64,000 nt of DNA from NCBI RefSeq assembly GCF_003074055.1, contig NZ_CP029043.1:806001-870000 (forward strand), given 5' to 3'. The notes below the pieces were generated by a model, which was not told where the DNA came from, searched no databases, and saw only the letters and a program-made list of their open reading frames with translations. Shown here piece after piece: positions 17,005 to 25,007 of the stretch (positions are counted from its first letter, which is position 1; every line of letters starts with the position of its first letter). The position numbers and the translations under genes are program-made. This stretch comes from Streptomyces nigra. GTDB lineage: Bacteria > Actinomycetota > Actinomycetes > Streptomycetales > Streptomycetaceae.

Positions 17005-17978
17005 GCCACCGCTCCCTTCTCCGCGCGGGCGGCCTGCTTGGCCGCGTGGGCGGTGGCCGCCTCCCGCACCCAGGCGCCCTCTTCGTGGGCGCTCCTGCGT
17101 TGTTCCATCCGCTGTGCGTTGCACGGGCCGTCACCCTTGATGACCCGCATCAGCTCGTCCCAGTCGGGCGTGCCGAAGTCGTGGTGGCCGCGCTCGGCGT
17201 TCCAGCGCAGCTCCGGGTCGGGCAGGGTGACGCCGAGCTTCTCGGCCTGCGGGACCGTCATGTCGACGAAGCGCCGGCGCAGCTCGTCGTTGCTGTGCCG
17301 CTTGATCTTCCAGGCCATCGAGCGGGCCGAGTTGGGCGAGGAGTCGTCGGGCGGGCCGAACATCATCAGGGAGGGCCACCACCAGCGGTTCACCGCGTCC
17401 TGGACCATCTCACGCTGGGCGTCGGTGCCGCGCATCATCGTCATCAGCAGCTCGTAGCCCTGCCGCTGGTGGAACGACTCCTCCTTGCAGATCCGCACCA
17501 TCGCGCGCGCGTACGGCCCGTAGGAGCTGCGGCACAGCGGTACCTGATTGCAGATCGCGGCGCCGTCCACGAACCAGCCGATCACGCCGACGTCGGCGAA
17601 GCTCATCGTGGGGTAGTTGAAGATCGAGGAGTACTTCTGGCGACCCTCGATCAGCCGCTCGGTCAGGTCGGCGCGGTCGGCGCCCAGGGTCTCGGCCGCC
17701 GAGTACAGGTACAGACCGTGTCCGGCCTCGTCCTGCACCTTGGCGAAGAGGATCGCCTTGCGGCGCAGCGAGGGCGCCTTGGTGATCCACTCCCCCTCCG
17801 GCTGCATGCCGATGATCTCCGAGTGGGCGTGCTGCGCGATCTGCCGGATCAGCGTGTTGCGGTAGCCGTCCGGCATCCAGTCCCGCGGCTCGATGCGCTG
17901 GTCGCGCGCGATCGTCGCGTCGAAGTGCTCCTCAAGCGGCCCTTGTGGGGGCGCCTCGGCGGAGTGTGAGGTCGTCAT
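17001..17978 (-). CDS. paaA: Phenylacetyl-CoA 1,2-epoxidase catalytic subunit PaaA
   Basis: A 325-residue catalytic subunit that epoxidises the aromatic ring of phenylacetyl-CoA with O2. The di-iron ligands lie on a four-helix bundle: E-x-x-H in [12 protein letters not shown] and E-x-x-H in [33 protein letters not shown] is a strongly conserved PaaA stretch. The ATG is the first of five tightly packed genes (paaABCDE). A TetR-type palindrome 16 bp upstream is the likely operator. The CoA ligase (PaaK), isomerase (PaaG) and later steps are not in this window. Confidence 0.96.
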   Translation of the reverse strand: MTTSHSAEAPPQGPLEEHFDATIARDQRIEPRDWMPDGYRNTLIRQIAQHAHSEIIGMQPEGEWITKAPSLRRKAILFAKVQDEAGHGLYLYSAAETLGADRADLTERLIEGRQKYSSIFNYPTMSFADVGVIGWFVDGAAICNQVPLCRSSYGPYARAMVRICKEESFHQRQGYELLMTMMRGTDAQREMVQDAVNRWWWPSLMMFGPPDDSSPNSARSMAWKIKRHSNDELRRRFVDMTVPQAEKLGVTLPDPELRWNAERGHHDFGTPDWDELMRVIKGDGPCNAQRMEQRRSAHEEGAWVREAATAHAAKQAARAEKGAVA

Positions 17979-17993
17979 CGCTCCCGCTTCCCA

Positions 17994-18011
17994 ACCGACC
18001 ATTCGTTCGGT
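17994..18011. promoter_or_regulatory. TetR-type (PaaR-like) operator upstream of paaA
   Basis: ACCGACCATTCGTTCGGT is an 18-bp near-palindrome with perfect ACCGA/TCGGT outer arms, the style of TetR/PaaR sites found before paa operons. It sits 16 bp upstream of the paaA start, where it would cover the transcription start. No tetR gene is present in the window next to it. Confidence 0.65.
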
Positions 18012-18184
18012 ACCAGTGTGACGTGTTTCGGAGGGCTGGGCAAGACCTCGTCCGGGCGGCGGAGGGGATCGCGAGCGCCGCCACCCTCCGTATTCACGCA
18101 GGTACATGGCGCGGCGACGGCGGCCGGCCGCCGTCACAAGCGTCGAAGGTCACAAAAACGTATCGGACATTTCACACGTCAATC

Positions 18185-18214
18185 TTCACTGCAGGCACAC
18201 AAGTTGGCTAAGTT
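18185..18214 (+). promoter_or_regulatory. Predicted promoter of the riboswitch-led NlpC/P60 gene
   Basis: TTCACT (18185-18190) and TAAGTT (18209-18214) are spaced by 18 bp and match the housekeeping sigma pattern loosely. Transcription would start near 18220, leaving about 45 nt before the riboswitch. The surrounding stretch (18150-18215) is the least GC-rich part of the 460-bp gene-free region; the rest, from 18012 to about 18150, shows nothing I can name. Confidence 0.45.
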
Positions 18215-18261
18215 ACCGCCCAGGACGCGCGTTGAACTCCGGCGATCCCCGCCGGGACGTG

Positions 18262-18430
18262 CGACCTCCGCCGAGTCGGCGCGCCCTTCGGGGCCGCGGA
18301 GCCGAGGACCCAACCGAATCATGGGGTGAATCGACCCGAGGCCGTGACGGGCCGGGTCGTAGGGCACACCTTCCGACGCGAAACGCCCGAACCCGTCAGC
18401 TAACTCGGTAGGCGGAGTACGGAAGGAGCA
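18262..18430 (+). ncRNA. ydaO-yuaA c-di-AMP riboswitch
   Basis: The leader matches the Streptomyces form of the ydaO class from memory: a helix CCGCCGAGTCGGCG region, GGACCCAACCGAATCATGGG followed by GTGAATCG, the variable stem (GGCCGTGACGGGCC), then GTAGGGCACACCTTCCGACGCG, CCCGAACCCGTCAGCTAACTCGGTAGGCG, and GGAAGGAG at the exit. c-di-AMP binding to this class normally turns expression off, linking cell-wall and osmotic state to hydrolase levels. The GGAAGGAG end overlaps or adjoins the ribosome site of the next gene, so control could act at translation or by early termination. Confidence 0.9.
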
Positions 18431-18438
18431 CGTCGCCC

Positions 18439-20238
18439 ATGGCGCCGGAACGCACCGGCATGCGCAACTCCGCGCTCGCCTCGGCAGCAGCCCTCACCTC
18501 GGTGGCCCTGTTCGGCCAGTCGACCGGCGCCGCCCAGGCGGACGAGGGGCCGAGCCGCGAGGAGGTCAGCCGGCGGGTCAGTTCGCTCTACGACCGGGCC
18601 GAGACCGACACGGGGACCTTCAACGCCACCCGCGCCTCGTCCACAGGACCGCGCAAGCGCGCGGGCGGTCCGGCGGCCTCCGGACGCGACGGTGACCGCG
18701 GCCGTGGCGCCGCCCCGCTCGACGACGTGGCCCGGCAGTGGTTCGACGTCGCCCGGTCCAAGCTCGGTCCGACGATGCCGGCCACCCTGCCGAAGGACCG
18801 GATGCCGGAACGGCCCGCCGCCCCGGCGCGGGGTGCGCGCCCGTCGGGCGGGGGTGAAGGGGCGCGCGAGATATCGGGGCGTACGGCTCTGGAGCTGCCT
18901 GCTGGATCGGGTGCCCCTGTCGCCGAGTTGACGTCCGGTGCCTCGCGTTCGGCGGCTGTCGGTGAGCTGACGGCGGGGCCTGTGGCGGCTCTGCCCGCGG
19001 GGGGTGAGGCGGGGGGCGCGCTCGCACTGCCTGCGGCGCCCGTCGCACCTGCCGTGCAGAGTGAGGTCGATCAGCGGGCCTCCCTGCGTACGACCAAGGA
19101 GCGCAGCCAGCGGAAGTTGTCGCAGGCGCGTGAGTTGCTGTCGGCGTACACCGGGCGGTCCTTGGCGGCGATCGAGGCGCCGGCGGCCGCCGTCCCTGCT
19201 GCTGCCGCTGCGCCTGCTTCTGCGCAGAACCAGTGGGACGCCCTGGAGGCGCAGAGCCCCGCCGATCTGACGACGGTTCCACCGGGGTCGACGGCTTGGG
19301 CGGGGCAGCCCTCGGAGACTTCGGCCGCCTCGGCTGCCTATCTCACGGCAACTCCTGTCGCCGGGTCGGAGTTGGGTGCCTCTCAGGGGTACGGCGTGCC
19401 TGACGCGGGCTTCTCCGCGACTGCGGCCGGTCAGACGGGGAGCTTCCCGGCTGTCGACCAGACCGGCGGCTTCCCGGCGGTCGACCAGACCGGGAGCTTC
19501 CCTGTGGTCGACCGGACCGCTGGGTTCCCGATGGTGGACCAGACCGGCGGCTTCCCGGCGGTCGACCGGACCGGGAGCTTCCCTGTGGTCGACCAGACCG
19601 CTGGGTTCCCGATGGTGGACCAGACCGGCGGCTTCCCGGCGGTCGACCGGACCGGGAGCTTCCCTGTGGTCGACCGGACCGCTGGGTTCCCGATGGTGGA
19701 CCAGTCCGGGAGCTTCCCGATGGTCTCGCAGACCGGGAGTTTCCCGGCTGTCGGTCAGACCGGTAGCTTCCCCGCCGTGGACCAGAGCGGCAGCTATCCG
19801 GCGGTCGCGCAGACGGGTGGCTTCCCGGCCGTGGACCAGACCGGCAGCTATCCGGCGGTCGCTCCGACCCCTGCGGCCCCGCAGGACAGCCGGGCCCTGC
19901 GGGCCCTGGAGTTCGCCCGGGTTCAGATCGGCAAGCCCTGTGTCTGGGGCACGACGGGACCGAACACCTACGACGGCCCCGGCCTCACCCAGGCCGCCTG
20001 GAAGGCCGCCGGTATCGCGCTCCCCCGCACCGCCCAGGAGCAGGCCACCGCCGGTCAGGGCGTGGCGCTCACGGACCTGGAGCCCGGCGACCTGGTCCTG
20101 TACCACGCCGGTCACGTCGGCATCTGTTCCGGCAACGGCATGATGATCCACGCCCCCGGCCCCGGCACGGTCATCCGCGAGGAGTCCATCCACTACGCCG
20201 GCGAGGACGCGATCCACAGCGCGATCCGGCCCGCGTGA
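18439..20238 (+). CDS. Secreted NlpC/P60-fold protein, catalytic Cys lost, 16 nine-residue repeats
   Basis: A 599-residue exported protein. The signal peptide is residues 1 to ~35 (ending TGAAQA). Then comes a long Ala/Pro-rich linker with a helical region (EVDQRASLRTTKERSQRKLSQARELLS), then 16 tandem TGSFPxVDQ-type units (residues 333-476), then a C-terminal NlpC/P60 domain (~485-599). In active enzymes the nucleophile lies in DCSGL; here it reads YDGPGLTQAAWKAAG, so the Cys is Gly and the Ser is Pro. The catalytic His (HAGHVGI) and the MIHAP strand remain. It probably binds peptidoglycan or a partner rather than cleaving it. It is led by a c-di-AMP riboswitch and ends at a strong terminator. 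Confidence 0.88.
   Translation: MAPERTGMRNSALASAAALTSVALFGQSTGAAQADEGPSREEVSRRVSSLYDRAETDTGTFNATRASSTGPRKRAGGPAASGRDGDRGRGAAPLDDVARQWFDVARSKLGPTMPATLPKDRMPERPAAPARGARPSGGGEGAREISGRTALELPAGSGAPVAELTSGASRSAAVGELTAGPVAALPAGGEAGGALALPAAPVAPAVQSEVDQRASLRTTKERSQRKLSQARELLSAYTGRSLAAIEAPAAAVPAAAAAPASAQNQWDALEAQSPADLTTVPPGSTAWAGQPSETSAASAAYLTATPVAGSELGASQGYGVPDAGFSATAAGQTGSFPAVDQTGGFPAVDQTGSFPVVDRTAGFPMVDQTGGFPAVDRTGSFPVVDQTAGFPMVDQTGGFPAVDRTGSFPVVDRTAGFPMVDQSGSFPMVSQTGSFPAVGQTGSFPAVDQSGSYPAVAQTGGFPAVDQTGSYPAVAPTPAAPQDSRALRALEFARVQIGKPCVWGTTGPNTYDGPGLTQAAWKAAGIALPRTAQEQATAGQGVALTDLEPGDLVLYHAGHVGICSGNGMMIHAPGPGTVIREESIHYAGEDAIHSAIRPA
19435..19866 (+). repeat. In-frame 27-bp (9-aa) tandem repeat array, 16 units
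   Basis: Sixteen 27-bp units encode variants of TGSFPAVDQ. In the middle they form an 81-bp higher-order unit, TGGFPAVDR + TGSFPVVDQ/R + TAGFPMVDQ, present three times nearly unchanged at the DNA level. The outer units are more diverged (SGSYPAVAQ, TGSYPAVAP). Recent unit duplication within the gene is the simplest reading. The array probably forms an extended wall-spanning linker. Confidence 0.97.
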
Positions 20239-20239
20239 G

Positions 20240-20283
20240 ACGACCGCACCCCCGACGCCGTGGTGTGTCGGGGGTGCGGTCGT
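20240..20283. terminator. Bidirectional terminator, 17-bp perfect stem
   Basis: ACGACCGCACCCCCGAC (20240-20256) pairs perfectly with 20267-20283 across a 10-nt loop, between the convergent NlpC/P60 gene and the tgmB stop codon. Confidence 0.88.
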
Positions 20284-20299
20284 GGGTGGTCGTAAGGGC

Positions 20300-21268
20300 T
20301 CAGGGGCGCCCGATGCCGGCTTCCTTGCCGCGCCGGTCCGGGCGGCGCTGCAGCGCCAGCCAGTGGGCGACCGCGGCCGCGATCGGCTGCCCGGTCTCCA
20401 GCTCGACGAAGCCGAACTGACCCCCCTGGTTGCACTCCAGGAACCACCAGATGCCGTCCTCGTCCTCCGCGAAGTCGAAGGCGGCGTACGCCAGTCCGGC
20501 CAGGGTGACGTACTCCTGCACCGACTTGCCGATCCGGTCGGGCACCGGGACCGGTTCCCACGGATGCCCGGTGTCGCCGTACCGGCCGTCGATCTGGTCG
20601 GGTTCGGCGGTCTTGCGTGCGGCGAACAGTCCGGTGCCGACGCAGGTCAGCCGGATGTCCGCCCGCTTGGGGACGTACCGCTGGAGCAGGGCCGGCCCGG
20701 CCGCGACGGCGGAGAAGTCCGCGTCGGGGCCGATCAGCGTGGTGGGCAGGGCCAGCGGCGGCTCGCCGGGCGGCGGTCCGGAGGCGGACTTCACGACGAC
20801 CTCTTTGTGCTGCTCGACGAAAGCGCGCGCCAGCCGCGGTGCCGTGGTGAACACCGTGGGCGGTACGGCGAATCCGCTGAGGTGGGCGAGTCTGAGCTGC
20901 CAGGGCTTGAGCCGTGCCTGGTCGGCGTTGCGGGGATGGTTCATCCACCGTGCGGCGGCGGAGTGCAGCATGCCGTACAGCGCCTGCCGGGTCTCGGCGG
21001 TCAGCCAGGGCGAGGGGTCGGGCGCGTGGGCGGCCGGTTCACCGGGCCGGCGCACCCAGATGGAGCGCAGCCCTCCCATCGACAGCACATGGCCGTTGAC
21101 CGACAGATGCCCGTCGAAGTCGCCGTGGGCGTAGTCCGCGGACAGCACGGCCTTGCCGGGCAGGTCGGCCGGGTCCAGCCGCAGCACGGGCGTGCCCGTG
21201 GCGTGCAGTTCGCTCACCACCATGTCGGCGGTCACGTCCTCCTCGGACGTGAGGATCAGTACCGTCAT
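20300..21268 (-). CDS. tgmB: ATP-grasp ribosomal peptide maturase (graspetide cyclase)
   Basis: A 322-residue ATP-grasp ligase of the SAV_5884-like maturase family. It would use ATP to form side-chain ester links in the TgmA peptide. Visible features are the N-terminal TVLILTSEEDVTADMVV fold, the family motif IWVRRPGEPAAH, WMNHPRNADQARLKPWQLRLA, the ATP-binding Lys in VVVKSASG, LLQRYVPKRADIRLTCVG, and the Mg2+ site WWFLECNQGGQFGFVE (Glu, Asn). It starts 15 bp after tgmA, so the two are co-transcribed. The usual partner methyltransferase is not adjacent. Confidence 0.93.
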   Translation of the reverse strand: MTVLILTSEEDVTADMVVSELHATGTPVLRLDPADLPGKAVLSADYAHGDFDGHLSVNGHVLSMGGLRSIWVRRPGEPAAHAPDPSPWLTAETRQALYGMLHSAAARWMNHPRNADQARLKPWQLRLAHLSGFAVPPTVFTTAPRLARAFVEQHKEVVVKSASGPPPGEPPLALPTTLIGPDADFSAVAAGPALLQRYVPKRADIRLTCVGTGLFAARKTAEPDQIDGRYGDTGHPWEPVPVPDRIGKSVQEYVTLAGLAYAAFDFAEDEDGIWWFLECNQGGQFGFVELETGQPIAAAVAHWLALQRRPDRRGKEAGIGRP

Positions 21269-21283
21269 GCGCCGGCCGGTTCG

Positions 21284-21475
21284 TCAGTCGTCGAAGTGGG
21301 TGGCGGAACCGGCCGTGGAGGTCGTCGTGCCGGCGGCGAGGAGGAGATCCGGGTCGCTGACGGCCGGGCGGCCGTCGGGCAGCATGTTCAACTGCCGGGC
21401 CGGGTCGAACGTGTACGGCGTCACCGCCTGGGTGACTCCTGTGGGGAACGCGTAGTTCAGGGTGAAAGGTCGCAT
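21284..21475 (-). CDS. tgmA: Graspetide precursor peptide (ATP-grasp target)
   Basis: A 63-residue precursor of the TgmA family. The leader holds the conserved MRPFTLNYAFP start and the recognition block YTFDPARQLNMLPDGRPA, followed by a spacer (SDPDLLLAA). The C-terminal core region is GTTTSTAGSATHFDD, rich in Thr/Ser donors with two terminal Asp acceptors, as required for side-chain ester macrocycles. A run of T-T-T-S-T plus S-x-T before H-F-D-D permits two links. It has a good GGAGG ribosome site. Core boundary and ring pattern are inferred. Confidence 0.92.
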   Translation of the reverse strand: MRPFTLNYAFPTGVTQAVTPYTFDPARQLNMLPDGRPAVSDPDLLLAAGTTTSTAGSATHFDD

Positions 21476-21625
21476 CGAAACCTCCGCGGTCGCGTGATGC
21501 CTGCGCTACCGTCCCTTACGCGCCTGTTGTGTAACGCATTCACTACATCCAGCCACATGGGGGTGAACGTCGTCACACCCAACGGGGCGATGCGGGAACC
21601 GCGTTGGGGCTCCGCGGGGTGCCGG

Positions 21626-23182
21626 TCAGGCCGCCGGTACGCCGCCGCCCTGGAGGCGTTCGAGGTCCGACGGGCGCACCTGGATCACGAGCAGGGCGAT
21701 GACCGCGGCGATCGCCGTGAAGATCGCGGCCGTGATGAAGGCGGCGGAGACACCGGCGCTGAGGATCTCGTCGGCGAACCGCGCCGGGAGCTGCCCGGTG
21801 CGTTCGAAGCGCAGCCGTTCCAGCGGGGTGGCCTGGGCCAGGAAGGCCGGGATCTGTTTCTCGGCCTCGTTGTTGCTGGCCGTCCCGTACATGGTGACCA
21901 GGATCGACAGTCCCAGTGATCCGCCGACCTGCTGGGTGGCGTTGAGCAGCCCGGATGCGGCTCCGGTCTCCGCGGGGGTCACGTTGGACAGCGCCATCAG
22001 CGTCAGGGACACGAACTCCATGCCCATGCCGAGGCTGAAGACCAGCATCGGCCCGAGGATGCTGCCCAGGTAGGTCGAATGGACGTCGGTCAGGGTCAGC
22101 CAGGCCAGCCCGGCGGCGGCCAGGATCGCCCCCGTCACCATGAAGGGTTTGGGCCCGTACTTGGGAAGCAGCTGGGAGGCGAGTCCGGCGCCGACCGCGA
22201 TGACGGCGCTCACCGGGAGGAAGGCCAGCCCCGCTTGAAGCGGGCTGAAGTTCAGCACGTTCTGTACGAACAGTGTGAGGAAGAAGAACATCCCGAAGAT
22301 CGCCGCGGCGAGGCTCAGCATGATGCCGTAGGTGCCCGCGCGGTTGCGGTCGGCGAACATGTGCAGCGGCGTGATCGGCTGTCTGGACCGCTGCTCGACC
22401 AGGATGAACAGCAGCAGGAAGACGACGGCCGCCCCGAACGAGCCGAGCGTCAGCCCGTCCCGCCAGCCGTCCTGCGCGGCCCGGATGAAGCCGTAGACGA
22501 GCAGCACCATGCCGATGGTCGACGTCATCGCGCCCAGGATGTCGAAGTGCCCGGCGTGCCGCTCGGACTCACGGATCCAACGAGGTGTGGCGAGCACGAT
22601 GAGCAGGCCGATGGGCACGTTGACGAACAGCACCCAGCGCCAGTTGAGCCACTCGACGAGCATGCCGCCGGCCAGCAGCCCGATCGCGCCGCCGCCCGCC
22701 GACACCGCGGCGAACACCCCGAACGCCCGGTTGCGCTGGGGCCCTTCGGGGAACGTCGTGCTGATCAGCGCGAGCGAGGTCGGGGAGGCGATGGCACCGC
22801 CGACGCCCTGGAGGGCGCGGGCGCTGAGGAGTTGCCACTCGTTCTGGGACAGTCCCCCGAGCAGCGAGGCCAGGACGAAGAGCAGCACACCGAAGACGAA
22901 CACCCGCCGCCGGCCCAGGATGTCGCCCATCCTGCCGCCGAGGAGGAGCAGTCCGCCGAAGGTGAGCGTGTAGGCGTTGACCACCCAGGACAGGCTGGTC
23001 GTCGAGAAGTCGAGCGACCGCTGGATGTCCGGGAGGGCGATGTTCACGATGGTGATGTCGAGCACCACCATCAGCTGACAGGAGGCGATGACGAACAGCG
23101 CCATGGCGTTGCCATGGCCTTTGTTCCGCTCCGCGTCCTGCGGGGTGGTCGCTGCTTGGGGTGTCGGCTCCGAAGGGCTCAT
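21626..23182 (-). CDS. MFS transporter, DHA2 (EmrB/QacA) family, 14 TM
   Basis: A 518-residue drug:H+ antiporter-type exporter. Motif D1/C-like LDITIVNIALPDIQ is in TM1, motif A GGRMGDILGRRRVFV is in the TM2-3 loop, ARALQGVGGAI is motif B, and about 14 hydrophobic segments follow. The C-terminal RPSDLERLQGGG is cytosolic. It could export an antibiotic, dye or a peptide product. It is upstream and on the same strand as tgmAB (150-bp gap), so a role in export of the graspetide is conceivable but unproven. No clear ribosome site precedes its ATG, so the start is less certain. Confidence 0.92.
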   Translation of the reverse strand: MSPSEPTPQAATTPQDAERNKGHGNAMALFVIASCQLMVVLDITIVNIALPDIQRSLDFSTTSLSWVVNAYTLTFGGLLLLGGRMGDILGRRRVFVFGVLLFVLASLLGGLSQNEWQLLSARALQGVGGAIASPTSLALISTTFPEGPQRNRAFGVFAAVSAGGGAIGLLAGGMLVEWLNWRWVLFVNVPIGLLIVLATPRWIRESERHAGHFDILGAMTSTIGMVLLVYGFIRAAQDGWRDGLTLGSFGAAVVFLLLFILVEQRSRQPITPLHMFADRNRAGTYGIMLSLAAAIFGMFFFLTLFVQNVLNFSPLQAGLAFLPVSAVIAVGAGLASQLLPKYGPKPFMVTGAILAAAGLAWLTLTDVHSTYLGSILGPMLVFSLGMGMEFVSLTLMALSNVTPAETGAASGLLNATQQVGGSLGLSILVTMYGTASNNEAEKQIPAFLAQATPLERLRFERTGQLPARFADEILSAGVSAAFITAAIFTAIAAVIALLVIQVRPSDLERLQGGGVPAA

Positions 23183-23333
23183 CGCATCGCCGTGGGCGGG
23201 GGTTCGGGGGCCGGGTCGGAATCGGACTGGCTGCCCGCCACCTTTCGACCGTACGCCGGTGCCGTACGGCCCTCCAGTCGATCACCGACCGGGCGGCACG
23301 GGCCTCTTGAGGGGCACGCGGGCCTGCCCGTCG

Positions 23334-23361
23334 ACACGCCCCGACGACGGCCGGGGCGTGT
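23334..23361 (-). terminator. Terminator after the FAD-linked oxidoreductase gene
   Basis: ACACGCCCCG (23334-23343) pairs perfectly with CGGGGCGTGT (23352-23361) over an 8-nt loop. It begins 21 nt past the stop codon of the flavoprotein gene and separates it from the MFS gene. Confidence 0.7.
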
Positions 23362-23382
23362 AGGTGGGGAGCGGTTGGCTGC

Positions 23383-24777
23383 TCAGGCGGCCGGGGGGAT
23401 GTTCTGGTTGGCGCGGAAGAAATTGTCCGGGTCGTACGTCCGCTTGACGGCGGCGAGCCGGTCGTAGTGCCCGCGGTAGGTGTTCCGGACGCGGTCCGTC
23501 CCCTCCCCCTCACCGATGAAGTTGATGTACGAGCCGCCCATGGAGTACGGGTGCAATTCGGTCTGGTACGCGACCGCCCAGTCACGGATGACATCGGCAT
23601 TGGCGGGGTCGGGGTCGACGCCCGCGATCACGGCGGACCACACGGCGTCCCGGTACGCCCAGGCCGTGTCGTCGGGCCCCGGCTGATGGGCGGCGGCGTC
23701 CACGGGATACAGGTGCATCAGGGACAGCGGGGTGGGGATGTTCTCCCCGTACTTGTGGTGCACGTCGATCGAGGAGTCGCTGATCGAGTCGAAGAAGTCA
23801 CCGCGCCAGTACCACTGGTAGCCCTTCGGGATCAGCTCGTCGAACATGCTCTGCACGGCCGGGTACGGCATGGGCGCGCTGAAGTGGAAGGCGGGCGGGG
23901 CCGGGTCGTTCACCGGGGCCAGTACCCGCTCGAACTGGTCGCTCTCCGGATCACCGGTGTAGCACCAGACGACACCGCACATCTTCTGTCCATGGATCGT
24001 CTCCGGGAACGGGGGGCCGGGCGGGATGCAGAACAGGGTGAAGAACCCGTACAGGTCCGCCGGCGCCGCGGGCAGGAAGTCCCGGTACCATCGCAGCACT
24101 TCGGGCGTCCGGTCGACCGGCCACACCGTCACGCCGAACCCGACCGTGCCCACCGGGTGCAGACGGAAGGTGAACGACGTCACCACCCCGAAGTTCCCGC
24201 CGCCGCCGCGCAGCGCCCAGAACAGATCGGGGTGCTCCTCCTCTGAGGCGGTGACGAAGCTGCCGTCGGCGAGCACGACGTCGGCCGAGGTCAGATTGTC
24301 GATCGTCAGGCCGTACTTGCGGGTCAGGTACCCGTGCCCGCCGCCCAGCGTCAGGCCGCCGACGCCGGTCATCGAGACGATGCCGGCCGGCACACCCAGG
24401 TCGAACGTGTGGGCCGCGTGGTCGAGATCCCCGAGCTGTGCCCCACCGGCGACCTGCGCGGTCTTCGTCTTGGGGTCGACCCGGACCCCGCGCATGGCCG
24501 ACAGGTCGAGGACGAGCGCGTCGTCCACGAGGCAGAGGCCGGGCCCGCTGTGCCCGCCGCCGCGCACCGCGAGCTCCACCCCGGTGTCCCTGGCGCAGGC
24601 GATCGCCGTGCGCACGTCCGCGACGTCCACGCACTGCGCGAACGCGGCGGGACGCCGGTCGATCATCGCGTTGTAGATCTTGCGGGTCTCGTCGTACTGA
24701 GGGTCCTGCGGGGTGATGACGGGTCCCCGCATTCCCGCGCGCAGTTCCTCGAGTGCCGTTGCGTTGATGGCGCCCAT
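23383..24777 (-). CDS. FAD-binding oxidoreductase, berberine-bridge/BBE type
   Basis: A 464-residue flavin oxidase. The FAD_binding_4 domain occupies the first half: VRGGGHSGPGLCLVDDALVLDLSAM carries the His that typically links covalently to FAD, and GVGGLTLGGGHGYLTRKYGLTIDNL and LFWALRGGGGNFGVVTSFTF are the pyrophosphate-binding loops. The C-terminal BBE motif is near YDPDNFFRANQNIP. The second, cysteinyl flavin link of bicovalent members is not evident. There is no signal peptide. Such enzymes oxidise alcohols, sugars or polyketide intermediates. The ATG has AAGGGG 7 nt upstream. It has its own terminator. Confidence 0.92.
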   Translation of the reverse strand: MGAINATALEELRAGMRGPVITPQDPQYDETRKIYNAMIDRRPAAFAQCVDVADVRTAIACARDTGVELAVRGGGHSGPGLCLVDDALVLDLSAMRGVRVDPKTKTAQVAGGAQLGDLDHAAHTFDLGVPAGIVSMTGVGGLTLGGGHGYLTRKYGLTIDNLTSADVVLADGSFVTASEEEHPDLFWALRGGGGNFGVVTSFTFRLHPVGTVGFGVTVWPVDRTPEVLRWYRDFLPAAPADLYGFFTLFCIPPGPPFPETIHGQKMCGVVWCYTGDPESDQFERVLAPVNDPAPPAFHFSAPMPYPAVQSMFDELIPKGYQWYWRGDFFDSISDSSIDVHHKYGENIPTPLSLMHLYPVDAAAHQPGPDDTAWAYRDAVWSAVIAGVDPDPANADVIRDWAVAYQTELHPYSMGGSYINFIGEGEGTDRVRNTYRGHYDRLAAVKRTYDPDNFFRANQNIPPAA

Positions 24778-25007
24778 GGCCGGACCCCTTCGCTCGAAGT
24801 CGGTGAGCCACGGATGGCGGCACCCGGCCTCCGTCGTCCGGGCGGGAGCAGGGGCGCACGGTGCGGCTGATCCGTTCGCACCTCGTGCAGATGTCGGCAG
24901 GACGCCTCGTCCCGCCGTTCTCCAGTGTTCTCCGGTCGTGGGGCGGACGCACGTCGATCGTGGACCGGCCCGCCGGGGGTGTGGGGTGGGGGCGGACCGG
25001 TCCCTGA

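Noticed and set aside
19435..19866. CRISPR-like repeat array
   Set aside because: The period is 27 bp with no unique spacers, the repeats are in frame within a coding region and no cas genes are present.
24778..25007. Possible small gene between the flavoprotein and the sigma factor
   Set aside because: No frame has convincing codon use or a ribosome site.
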